Assembly (NCBI RefSeq): GCF_030209835.1
Contig: NZ_JARVRF010000010.1
Span: 20,027 to 84,026, forward strand
Source of the DNA: Arthrobacter sp. efr-133-R2A-120
GTDB lineage: Bacteria; Actinomycetota; Actinomycetes; Actinomycetales; Micrococcaceae
DNA length: 64,000 nt
Reading direction: 5' to 3'
Each line of letters begins with the position of its first letter. Position 1 is the first letter of the stretch. The notes below the pieces were generated by a model, which was given only the letters and a program-made list of their open reading frames with translations, did not search any database and had not been told where the DNA came from. Positions 53,821 to 61,648 of this stretch are shown in pieces. The position numbers and the translations under genes are program-made.

Positions 53821-55170
53821 CTACTTCGCGTCCTCCAGGGAAAGGAGGTCGCGGCCGGCTGTTTCCGGCGTGAAGAACGTCGTGATGTATGAAATCAGCG
53901 CCAGGACCAGCGAGTAGACAGCCAGGACCACCCACGAGTTCCCCGTGGCCGCAAGGAGCGCGACGCCAACGAGGGGCACGAGTCCGCCGGCCAGGACAGC
54001 GGACAGTTCGCGGCTCAATGCCACACCAGTGAAACGGTACTGCGAGCCGAAGAGCTCGGGCAGGAGCGGGCACTGCGGGCCGAGCATGGACTGCACGCCA
54101 AGGGCGATGCCGACCACCATGACGGCCCACACGAGGGTGACGTTGCCGAGAGTTACCAAGTAGAAGGCGGGAATAGCGAAGATTGCCTGGAACAGGGCGC
54201 CGTAGCGGTACACCTTCACTCGACCGATACGGTCAGACAGGGCCCCGAAGGTCACCACCATGACGGCGGCGAATCCCGCGGCGATCAGCAGACCGACCGG
54301 GCCGATGAACTTGTCGCCGGGAAAGACGCCTTCCTTGACGGACATGAACGAGATGAGCAGCGCCGAGTAGATCGAGGAGTTGCCGTTCTCGCCCATGCGG
54401 AGGCCGATGCCCACCAGCACATTCTTCTTGGAGTGCTTCCAAAGTTCGCCAACGGGGTTCTTCACCACGTTCTTGTGCTTCTCCAGTTCCTGGAACACCG
54501 GGGTTTCCTTCAGCCTGAGACGGATGAAGATCGCCACGACGATCAGGATGAAGCTGGCGAGGAACGGCACACGCCACAGCCAGCCTTCAAGCACGCTTTT
54601 GTTTGCCATGCCAATGAGCGCAAAAGTGCCGGCGCCGAGGAGGGTTCCAAGCTGGATGCCCACGAACGGCAGCGAAGCGAAGTAGCCGCGGCGCTTGGGC
54701 GGAGCGACCTCGGAGATCAGTGTTGTTGCACCTGCCTGTTCAGCTCCGGCGCCGAGGCCCTGGACGATGCGAAGCACCACAAGCAGGACCGCGCCGAGCA
54801 TGCCCGCCTGTTCGAACGTCGGCAGCAAGCCGATGGCGAAACTGGCGAGGCCCATCATTCCGATGGTCAGCAGGAGGACCACCTTGCGGCCGAATCGGTC
54901 TCCGATGAATCCGAAGAAGATACCGCCGAAGGGCCGCGCCGCGAATCCAACGCCATAGGTGGCGAACGACGCAATCAGTGCGCCGCTTTCACCCAAGGGC
55001 TTGAAGAACAGCGGTCCGAAAATCAGGGCCGAAGCCAGGCCGTAAATGTAGAAGTCGTAGTACTCCAGAGCGGATCCTACGGAGCTGGCAAGAGTTGCCC
55101 TTCGCAGCTGTTCCGGCTCAACTACTGCGCCGTCCATATCAGCAAGCTTTGTCTTAGTACGAGTTGTCAC
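53821..55170 (-). CDS. MFS transporter, metabolite:H+ symporter (MHS) type
   Basis: A 449-residue, 12-helix secondary transporter of the MHS group (like ShiA/ProP-type). The GTG at 55168-55170 has GGGAG five bases upstream; a GTG two codons earlier is too near the Shine-Dalgarno sequence. Signatures are the N-terminal SALEYYDFYIYGLASAL, GFIGDRFGRK (loop 2-3), RIVQGLGAGAEQAGATTLISE and DRIGRVKVY (loop 8-9). Substrate is probably a sugar acid or dicarboxylate, by context. Between an IclR regulator and the dehydrogenase cluster. Confidence 0.9.
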   Translation of the reverse strand: MTTRTKTKLADMDGAVVEPEQLRRATLASSVGSALEYYDFYIYGLASALIFGPLFFKPLGESGALIASFATYGVGFAARPFGGIFFGFIGDRFGRKVVLLLTIGMMGLASFAIGLLPTFEQAGMLGAVLLVVLRIVQGLGAGAEQAGATTLISEVAPPKRRGYFASLPFVGIQLGTLLGAGTFALIGMANKSVLEGWLWRVPFLASFILIVVAIFIRLRLKETPVFQELEKHKNVVKNPVGELWKHSKKNVLVGIGLRMGENGNSSIYSALLISFMSVKEGVFPGDKFIGPVGLLIAAGFAAVMVVTFGALSDRIGRVKVYRYGALFQAIFAIPAFYLVTLGNVTLVWAVMVVGIALGVQSMLGPQCPLLPELFGSQYRFTGVALSRELSAVLAGGLVPLVGVALLAATGNSWVVLAVYSLVLALISYITTFFTPETAGRDLLSLEDAK

Positions 55171-55237
55171 AAGCACTCCCTCAAGAACACTCCAGACCCC
55201 CGTTGGCCTGGCGAGATAGCGTCAGCCGCCATGGCGT

Positions 55238-55255
55238 GAATCACTATATTGAACA
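55238..55255. promoter_or_regulatory. IclR-type site upstream of the MHS transporter
   Basis: GAATCA-CTATAT-TGAACA: a degenerate copy of the same N6-spaced motif, with the right half-site perfect. It lies 68 bases ahead of the transporter start, on the strand facing it. Confidence 0.45.
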
Positions 55256-55353
55256 GAGTACAGCACGTTGGACAACTTTCAAGTGGTGTAATCAGATTTA
55301 TTTATGACCCCCGTCGGGCGGCGGGTTTTGACCCCGTCGGGCGGCGGAATCAA

Positions 55354-56151
55354 TCAGCCCATCGGGTTGCCCAGCGAGTGGGCGAGCTCCTTGAGCTCCT
55401 TCACCATCAGGGCAGCCTGCTCCTCGGAAAAAGTGGCCTTGAGTGCCGTCACCGAGAGGCCGAGGCTGGGGCCATGTGCCCCATGGGTGGGGACGGGCAC
55501 GGCAAGGCAAACCACGCCGAGCGTGGACTCCTCGTCCTCCAGTGCATAGCCCTGCTTGCGGATCGCGGCCACCTGGGCCTTGAGCTCAGCGGCACTCCGG
55601 AGGGACTTCGGGGTCATGACAGGGAGCTCCACGTCGTCGGGGAACATCGCCTCAATGTCATGGTCGTGAAGCTGGGCCAGGAGAACCTTTCCGACTGCGC
55701 TCAAGGAAAGCGGCATTTTGTCGCCAATGTTCGATGTGAGCCGGACGGCCGGGTGCCCTTCGTAGCGGGCCAGGTAAATGATGTGATCGCCGTCGATCAT
55801 CGCAATCCGCACGGTTTCGCCGGAGAGCGTTGGTGCCTGCTCGCAGAACTTGTAGAACTCTTGTACTTCATCGAGCCGGCTGAGATAGGCGGCACCAAGT
55901 TCAACCAGCTTCCGGCCAAGTGAAAAGTCCGCACCTTCGCGGGTAATCAGCCGGGCTTCCTCAAGAGCGAGCAGCAGATTTGACGTGGAAGACTTCGGAA
56001 TCCCGAGCTCCCTCGATAGATCGCTGAGTGTCAGCCTGCCCGAAGGGGCCTCCGCCAAGGCATCCAGGACCGCGGCAGCGCGGGTCACGGCAGGCGCCGG
56101 CGAGGAGCTTCCCAATCCTTCGGCGGAACGGGGGGTGCGGGAATCGGCCAT
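55354..56151 (-). CDS. IclR family transcriptional regulator
   Basis: A 265-residue regulator of catabolic genes. ATG at 56149-56151 with AAGGAG upstream. The N-terminal winged helix (about residues 23-85) has RLTLSDLSRELGIPKSSTSNLLLALEEARLI, and the C-terminal effector domain (about 100-260) includes AVGKVLLAQL and GYALEDEESTLGVVCLAVPV. Its own promoter holds a perfect TGTTCA-N6-TGAACA palindrome, suggesting autoregulation, and related sites lie in front of neighbouring genes. The likely ligand is a sugar acid of the neighbouring pathway. Confidence 0.9.
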   Translation of the reverse strand: MADSRTPRSAEGLGSSSPAPAVTRAAAVLDALAEAPSGRLTLSDLSRELGIPKSSTSNLLLALEEARLITREGADFSLGRKLVELGAAYLSRLDEVQEFYKFCEQAPTLSGETVRIAMIDGDHIIYLARYEGHPAVRLTSNIGDKMPLSLSAVGKVLLAQLHDHDIEAMFPDDVELPVMTPKSLRSAAELKAQVAAIRKQGYALEDEESTLGVVCLAVPVPTHGAHGPSLGLSVTALKATFSEEQAALMVKELKELAHSLGNPMG

Positions 56152-56249
56152 GATTCTCCTTCGCGGGTCGTGCGTCTGGCGCAGAGTGGGCGTGTGCCAG
56201 GCAGAAACGCTACCCGGGGGCAGCGGAACTCCGGCCTGAGGCACAACGC

Positions 56250-56269
56250 TTGTTCAATCCACTGAACAA
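56250..56269. promoter_or_regulatory. Perfect inverted-repeat operator of the IclR gene
   Basis: TTGTTCA-ATCCAC-TGAACAA: two perfect seven-base arms with a six-base spacer, about 100 bases ahead of the IclR start. IclR-type regulators commonly bind such pseudo-palindromes in their own promoters. Confidence 0.7.
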
Positions 56270-56362
56270 CCACCATCATAGTGGCTTGCTGCTGGGATGA
56301 GACTCGCCGGACGGAGAATAGCTTCCTTTCCATATCCAAAAATTCTCTGTATATTCATCTAT

Positions 56363-56407
56363 GAGCTCTCCACCGCGGCATCCCCCAATAGTCGCGGTGG
56401 AGAGCTC
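56363..56407. terminator. Hairpin between the ICMT-like gene and the IclR promoter
   Basis: GAGCTCTCCACCGCG and its exact complement (56363-56377 with 56393-56407) form a 15-base-pair stem with a 15-base loop. It sits 33 bases past the ICMT-like stop, so it probably ends that transcript, although no U-tract is seen. Confidence 0.6.
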
Positions 56408-56439
56408 TTCCAATTCCCCGTAACGGATCAGGTACGACG

Positions 56440-56964
56440 CTAGCCCTGCCGCCAAGGCGTGAGGCGAGGTAGCCAGCGCGGTACGTTGGCGCGGTAAGAC
56501 TCATATTCGGCACCAAACTTGCGTGCGAGCGTCGGCTCCTCATACAACCTGACGAAAGCCACCACGGGAACTGCGCCCAGCGCCGCCAGGCCGAACAGCT
56601 TCGGCTGGCCCAGCAGGAGGCCCTGCCCGGTGATCGCGGCACCGATGCCCACGTAGATGGGGTTCCGCACGAAGCTGTAAAAGCCGCTGACCACGAGGTT
56701 CTTTGGTGGCGCAAAAGGTGCCGGCGTGCCTACTCCCTCAAGGGCGAACCGCGCAAAGGAATTGGTGATCACCGCTGCGCCGGCGCCGATCAGGAGAACA
56801 CCTGCGCATTGGGCCGCCAGTCCGCCGGGCACGGGCCGCCGCACTTTCCAGCGGGTCAGCACCCAAGGCAACAGGCCAGCGACGGTGGCCGGGGCCGCGG
56901 CGAACACCGCCGTACCTATCTCCGCCAGCCTTTTGTCGCGCGCTGCATCTCCGGACGCTGTCAT
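56440..56964 (-). CDS. Isoprenylcysteine carboxyl methyltransferase/phospholipid methyltransferase-like membrane protein
   Basis: A 174-residue integral membrane protein with four to five hydrophobic segments. The PEMT/ICMT signature is NLVVSGFYSFVRNPIYVG (about residues 90-107) and the C-terminal EEPTLARKFGAEYESYRANVPRWLPR, where SAM binding occurs in the family. Bacterial members methylate lipids or small molecules; the substrate is unknown. ATG at 56962-56964; the longer frame adds a non-conserved stretch. Confidence 0.85.
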   Translation of the reverse strand: MTASGDAARDKRLAEIGTAVFAAAPATVAGLLPWVLTRWKVRRPVPGGLAAQCAGVLLIGAGAAVITNSFARFALEGVGTPAPFAPPKNLVVSGFYSFVRNPIYVGIGAAITGQGLLLGQPKLFGLAALGAVPVVAFVRLYEEPTLARKFGAEYESYRANVPRWLPRLTPWRQG

Positions 56965-57028
56965 GCTGCCATTCTGAACCGCCAAACGATGGGCCACAAC
57001 CATCGGGGCCTCAACGCACTGGATTAAA

Positions 57029-57074
57029 AGCAAGAGCCCCTGAGCCGCGTGTCCGCAGCTCAGGGGCTCTTGCT
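57029..57074 (-). terminator. Terminator of the GH92 gene
   Basis: AGCAAGAGCCCCTGAGC and its exact complement (57029-57045 with 57058-57074) form a perfect 17-base-pair stem, followed on the minus strand by TTTTAATC, eight bases past the GH92 stop. Very similar to the hairpin at 61472. Confidence 0.9.
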
Positions 57075-57081
57075 CGGTCTC

Positions 57082-60054
57082 CTAGCCGTTTGCCCGCTTG
57101 CGGCGAATCACGAAGGCCGAGCCAAGTGCAATGGCGGCGAGAGCCGCGAACAGCACGGAGAACACGGTTGGGGCCATGCCGGTGTCGGCCAGTCCGCTCA
57201 TTGCCTTAACGGTGGTGCCGGCGCTTCCGGTGGTTGGAGGAACCACGGCAACTCCTGGGTCGACGGGCGGATCGACCGGCGGATCGACCGGCGGATCGAC
57301 GGGTGCGGCAGTGACCACGACCGTGAGGTTGGCCGAGCTCGGCTCGAACAGTGCAGGCGCGAAACTCGGCGCGTTCGCCGCGCTGGCAATGGTCACCACA
57401 CCGCTCACGGCTCCGGCCGCTGCGAACGTCGACGTGGAACTGATCACCCAGACGCCGTTCTCCTCCGTGACTGTTGCCGCGACCGGGGCTCCCCCTGCCC
57501 ACGACACCGTTGCCGTGATCGGTTCGACGGCGCCGCCGAACGTGACCCTCGCGACCTCGATGGTTTTCTCCCTGCCGGCGATCGCGGTCAAGTCCGCACC
57601 CGGCACGATCACCGGAGTGGCCTTGCGCGGAGCGGAGACACTCGGGATCCAATCCTTCCGGGCCGTGGCCCAGTCGAGGCCTGCCTTAGTGCCGGACAGT
57701 GCGAAATCGAGCCGAGCGCCGTTCCGGAGATCGTCCACATCGACCCAGGCAGCCGTGTGCTCTTTGTCGTTCACGGTCACACCAGCAATGTAGCTCGGCA
57801 GCTTTTCGTTCGCGCCTGCAGCGGTGATCCGTAGTTTTTCACCGCTCTCGAGGGTAATCGTGGCGGCCTGAACCTTGGGAGCGTTGAGCGCCATGATCCC
57901 CGAGCCGGGCATCACCGGCTGGATGCCGAGCGAGGCCATCACATACCACGCGGCGAGGGTGCCGAGGTCATCATTGCCGACTCCGCCGCCGGGGGTGTTC
58001 GGGAAGCGGTTGAGGTTTGCCGCGAGCACGTCGTTGGTCTTGGCCGGCTCACCGACGAAGCCGTACAGCCAGGGGTTCATCATCATCGGTTCGTTGCCCG
58101 GGTTGTACCCTATGCTCGTGTAGTACGTGCTTCCACCCGCCGCCCAGCTGCTCGGAGAGACCCCCGGTGCAGACTGGAGGGCCGGCTGGTTGAAGTAATA
58201 GTCGAGTCGCTTGACGAACTCCTCGCGACCGCCCATCTTCTCCTGCAGGCCGACCACATCCTGCGTCGCCATCCACTGGTAGTGCCAGGGGGTTCCCTCG
58301 TGGAAACCGGACCTGGTCACATCCGTGCGCTCCGGAACCGGGACGAATTGGCCCTCGGGAGTGACGGCGTTGACGATACCCTTGAAACCGCCGCTGAGTG
58401 TGACATCCGGGTTCCAGAGCTTCGTCCAGTTGGTGCCGCGGGCCAGGAACTCTGCCGCTTGGCCGGTCTTCCCAAGCCGTTGAGCAGCGGCGCCGATGCT
58501 GGCGTCCGCCGCGGCAAACTCCATCGTCGCCGAGCCGCCGTGACGGTACTCTTCGTACTGGCCGCCGAGGCCACCGCCCCACTCCGGATAAAACGGGATG
58601 TGGCCCTTGGCCAGGTAGAACGCGGCGCTCTGCCGGCCGACGGATGCGACGCCGGCGGGGGGCGCCGTGGTGGCGTTCTCGACGAGGTAGTCCCACATGC
58701 GGTCGGCGATGTCGGCTGGCACCGTGCCGAGCGTGAAGTTCTCGGCGATCCAGGGCGAGACCGGATCGCCGGCCATAATGTTCGTCTCGACCGAGCCGAG
58801 CGACCAGCGCGGGAGCCAGCCGCCCTCGACACGGGCTTGGTACATCGAGCGCACGATGTCGGCGGCGCGATTCTTCGCGAACAGCGCATGGAAAGTCGCC
58901 TGAGTGCGGTAGGTGTCCCACAGCGAGAACGTCTGGTAGTAGTTCCAGCCATTGGCGGTGTGCGTCTTGGCGTCCATTCCCGCATACCGGCCGTCGACGT
59001 CGCTTCCGATAGTCGGCGACAGAAGCGTCTTATACAGCTGGGTGTAGAAGATCTTGCGCTGCTCGGCGGACGCCGTGATGCCGAACCGGCCGAGCTCGGC
59101 GTTCCAGGCGTCGCGGGCCTTCGCCCGGATCTGATCAAACGCCAACCGCGTGCCGTCGGCGGTCGCCTCGGCGATCCGGTTACCGCGGGCGCCTTCGACG
59201 CTCACGTACGAGACCCCGACGCTCACCTCGACATCGCGGTCGGCCGTGGTATCGAACGTGGCGACGAAACCGTTGTTGCCGTCGGTGACCTCACTGGAGT
59301 TCCGGCCGACGGCGAACTGGGCGTTGTTGCCCCAGGTGCCGGTCGACAGCGGAGCGCGGTCGAAGGTCGCGCTGAAGAAGTAGCGGGACTTTTTCTCGTT
59401 TCCGCTGCAGAACCCACCGTTGTCGATCCAGCCCTCGAGAGTGGTCCCATCGACCCAGGAGACCGAACTAGCGCCGGCGGTGCGCAGCGTCTGCCCCGTG
59501 TTGAAGGAAAGATTGGAGGTAGTGCCGGCCGGGAAGGTGTACCTGTGCGCACCCACTCTGGTGGTGGCCGAGAGATCGACCTTGACAGAGTTGTCGAGAG
59601 TGACACCGTAGTAACCGGCTGTGGCGGACTCGCTTCCGGGCTGGATGCCAGTGAACTTTCGCGAGGTGGTGGGCGTGGCGGTGGTGCTGGGCGAGACCAG
59701 GAGTTCACCGGCGGCCGGGCAACCCGCACTGTTGACGTGCCGGTGGCTGAATCCCCACACGCGACCGGCGTCGTTGCTGTACGACGTGGAACCGTAGCTG
59801 TTGGTGTTGTCAGGGCTGAGCTGCACCATTCCGAACGGGAGCGTCGCCCCCGGATAGGCGTTGCCCTCGTTCTCGGTGCCAACGAACGGGTTGACTTCGT
59901 TGGAAAGGTCGGTAACGGTCGGAGAAGCGGATGCCTCGACCGGGGTTCCGATCGCAAGCGCGGCCGCAACCGCCATCGCCGGCGCGAGCCGCGATCGACG
60001 TGGCCTTCTCCGGCTCCGTGGGCGTACAGCCGGGCTGTCGTGTGGGCTTGACAT
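57082..60054 (-). CDS. GH92 family alpha-mannosidase, secreted and cell-wall anchored
   Basis: A 990-residue exported exo-alpha-mannosidase. The ATG at 60054 has AAGGAGG ten bases upstream. A twin-Arg-like basic start (RPRSRRRPRRSR) and hydrophobic core end near Ala43. GH92 features include VNPFVGTENEGNAYPGATLPFGM near the mature N-terminus, FYPEWGGGLGGQYEEYRHGG, and GNDDLGTLAAWYVMASLG where the catalytic acidic residues lie. The C-terminal part has a bacterial Ig-like region, a DPPVDPPVDPPVDPG linker and the sorting signal LADTG at residue 955, followed by a helix and RRKRANG. A LacI operator lies upstream. Confidence 0.93.
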   Translation of the reverse strand: MSSPHDSPAVRPRSRRRPRRSRLAPAMAVAAALAIGTPVEASASPTVTDLSNEVNPFVGTENEGNAYPGATLPFGMVQLSPDNTNSYGSTSYSNDAGRVWGFSHRHVNSAGCPAAGELLVSPSTTATPTTSRKFTGIQPGSESATAGYYGVTLDNSVKVDLSATTRVGAHRYTFPAGTTSNLSFNTGQTLRTAGASSVSWVDGTTLEGWIDNGGFCSGNEKKSRYFFSATFDRAPLSTGTWGNNAQFAVGRNSSEVTDGNNGFVATFDTTADRDVEVSVGVSYVSVEGARGNRIAEATADGTRLAFDQIRAKARDAWNAELGRFGITASAEQRKIFYTQLYKTLLSPTIGSDVDGRYAGMDAKTHTANGWNYYQTFSLWDTYRTQATFHALFAKNRAADIVRSMYQARVEGGWLPRWSLGSVETNIMAGDPVSPWIAENFTLGTVPADIADRMWDYLVENATTAPPAGVASVGRQSAAFYLAKGHIPFYPEWGGGLGGQYEEYRHGGSATMEFAAADASIGAAAQRLGKTGQAAEFLARGTNWTKLWNPDVTLSGGFKGIVNAVTPEGQFVPVPERTDVTRSGFHEGTPWHYQWMATQDVVGLQEKMGGREEFVKRLDYYFNQPALQSAPGVSPSSWAAGGSTYYTSIGYNPGNEPMMMNPWLYGFVGEPAKTNDVLAANLNRFPNTPGGGVGNDDLGTLAAWYVMASLGIQPVMPGSGIMALNAPKVQAATITLESGEKLRITAAGANEKLPSYIAGVTVNDKEHTAAWVDVDDLRNGARLDFALSGTKAGLDWATARKDWIPSVSAPRKATPVIVPGADLTAIAGREKTIEVARVTFGGAVEPITATVSWAGGAPVAATVTEENGVWVISSTSTFAAAGAVSGVVTIASAANAPSFAPALFEPSSANLTVVVTAAPVDPPVDPPVDPPVDPGVAVVPPTTGSAGTTVKAMSGLADTGMAPTVFSVLFAALAAIALGSAFVIRRKRANG

Positions 60055-60145
60055 CGTGGGGCGTCCTCCTTGACCTGGCTCACGGGTATCGAGCATCAGC
60101 GCTCATCACCGCTGTCCGCCGCCGAGCGGTGACGGGGCAACGATT

Positions 60146-60163
60146 CGTGGAAACGTTTCCACG
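60146..60163. promoter_or_regulatory. LacI-family operator
   Basis: CGTGGAAACGTTTCCACG is a perfect 18-base palindrome of the LacI-family consensus, 92 bases upstream of the GH92 start and 107 bases from the LacI gene's stop, probably the site of control by that LacI protein. Confidence 0.8.
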
Positions 60164-60269
60164 CGGCCGAGTTTACGCATCACACCAAGACCGCGTCAAC
60201 GCTGGAGAGGTAAATGGCGACCGCGCTAAGTGTCAGTCAAGGGGATTTATTGGGGCGTGCGAACTGGTG

Positions 60270-61355
60270 TCAGCGCGCGGCGAGCACCGCGTCGCGACTC
60301 AGCTCTCCCGAGCCACGCACGATGAGACGAGTGTTCAGCGTGACGGTCTGTGAGGACGAGACATCGCCATCCAGACGCTTGTAGAGCATCCCCATCGCGA
60401 TCTGCCCCATCGCTTTTGGGTCCTGCGCCACTACCGTGATCCCGGGCACGACGACGTCGGCAAGTTCGAAATCGTCGAAACCGACGATCGCCAGGGAGGT
60501 GTTGTGAATGCGCAGCGCGCCGATCACGTTGATGCTCGTGCGGTTGTTGCCGGCGAAAACTGCGGTCGGCGGGTCAGCCGACGCCAACATCCGCCCGAGG
60601 GGCTCGTCCACCGGCTCGCGGGTGGTCGAGCTGGAGTAGACGAGTTCGGGGTCGAACGGGATGCCAGCTTCCTTGAGTGCGGCCCGGTAGCCGGCGATCC
60701 GCTCGCTTGCGGTATAGAGGTCCGGCCGATCGGTGAAGCACGCGATCCGCCTATGCCCGTAGCCGATCAGGTGCGCGACGCCGGTGCGCGCACCGCCGCG
60801 GTTGTCCACGATCACGGCGTCGACATCCAGCTCCCGGGGCGGGCGGTCGACGAAGACCATGCTCGTACCGGCGTCGAGCTCCGCACGCAGGTATTCCTCG
60901 TCGCCGCCTTCGGGGAGAGTGATCACAAGGCCGTCGACCCGGCGGGCGCAGAAGGTGAGGATCATCTTGCGCGCGCGCTCCGGATCCTTGTCCGAGGAGG
61001 CGGTCAGGAGCACGGAATCGCGGCGCAGCACCTCCTCCTCCACTGAGCGGTTAAGCAGGGAGAAGAACGGGTCTGCGACATCCTCGACCAGCAGCCCGAT
61101 GCTGGCAGTCGCTCCGGTTCTGAGCATCCTGGCGCTGTCGTTGCGACGGAATCCGAGCGTGTCAATCGCAGCGTTGACCGCGGCGATGCTCTCCTCGCTC
61201 ACGTTCGACTTGCCGTTGACGACACGGGAGACTGTGCCCACACCGACTCCGGCGACCCGCGCAACGTCTTTCATTGTGGCACGGGCGTTCGGACGCTCGG
61301 TAGCCACCCTCACCCCGTCACCTGCGTCCATTTCCGAAACCATCCCGCGACGCAT
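60270..61355 (-). CDS. LacI family transcriptional regulator
   Basis: A 361-residue repressor, encoded just upstream of and in the same direction as GH92. The N-terminal helix-turn-helix is ATMKDVARVAGVGVGTVSRVVNGKSNVSEES (about residues 26-56), followed by the periplasmic-binding-like ligand domain with GLLVEDVADPFFSLL, DGLVITLPEGG and VFVDRPPRELDVDAVIVDN, and NRTSINVIGALRIHN near the C-terminus. Ligand is likely mannose or a manno-oligosaccharide, by context. The start is uncertain: ATG 61343 or 61331 are alternatives. Confidence 0.9.
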   Translation of the reverse strand: MRRGMVSEMDAGDGVRVATERPNARATMKDVARVAGVGVGTVSRVVNGKSNVSEESIAAVNAAIDTLGFRRNDSARMLRTGATASIGLLVEDVADPFFSLLNRSVEEEVLRRDSVLLTASSDKDPERARKMILTFCARRVDGLVITLPEGGDEEYLRAELDAGTSMVFVDRPPRELDVDAVIVDNRGGARTGVAHLIGYGHRRIACFTDRPDLYTASERIAGYRAALKEAGIPFDPELVYSSSTTREPVDEPLGRMLASADPPTAVFAGNNRTSINVIGALRIHNTSLAIVGFDDFELADVVVPGITVVAQDPKAMGQIAMGMLYKRLDGDVSSSQTVTLNTRLIVRGSGELSRDAVLAAR

Positions 61356-61360
61356 TTTAG

Positions 61361-61386
61361 CATCGCGGTGCGCTTCATCGCGGTGC
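61361..61386. repeat. Direct repeat upstream of the LacI gene
   Basis: CATCGCGGTGC occurs twice (61361-61371 and 61376-61386), 15 bases apart from start to start, just in front of the LacI ATG. Possible operator half-sites or a chance repeat. Confidence 0.4.
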
Positions 61387-61471
61387 TATGTTTCCATACC
61401 CCACGTGCTCGGGCTCGATCTGGTGCGAACAAGACCCCAGGGAGTCCGGGACGTCCGCGCGTAGAAAGAAA

Positions 61472-61509
61472 AGAGCCCCTGAGCTGCGTTTTCACAGCTC
61501 AGGGGCTCT
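61472..61509 (-). terminator. Terminator of tRNA-Val
   Basis: AGAGCCCCTGAGCTG and its exact complement (61472-61486 with 61495-61509), an eight-base loop, and a minus-strand TTTTCTTTCT tract. It is 10 bases past the tRNA. The core AGAGCCCCTGAGC is shared with the GH92 terminator at 57029. Confidence 0.9.
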
Positions 61510-61519
61510 CCTTGCTTGG

Positions 61520-61592
61520 TGGGTCCTACCGGGATCGAACCGATGACATCCACGGTGTAAACGTGGCGCTCTACCAGCTGAGCTAAAGACCC
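61520..61592 (-). tRNA. tRNA-Val (anticodon TAC)
   Basis: Acceptor GGGTCTT / AGGACCC with TA at positions 8-9, D-arm GCTCAGCTGGTAGAGC, anticodon arm CCACG-TTTACAC-CGTGG with TAC, and T-arm ATCGGTTCGATCCCGGT. Discriminator A and an encoded CCA (61517-61519) follow. Confidence 0.95.
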
Positions 61593-61648
61593 AAACACTG
61601 ATTTCAGCGCCCTCGGCGCTTCAACCAACGAACATGTACTCTACCGGA

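Noticed and set aside
57241..57303. Short repeats (GGATCGACCGGC) considered as a CRISPR-like array
   Set aside because: They encode the DPPVDPPVDPP linker of the GH92 protein and are not separated by unique spacers.
58282..60051. 589-codon open frame antisense to the GH92 gene
   Set aside because: Composition is typical of an antisense shadow and no motif or start site supports it.
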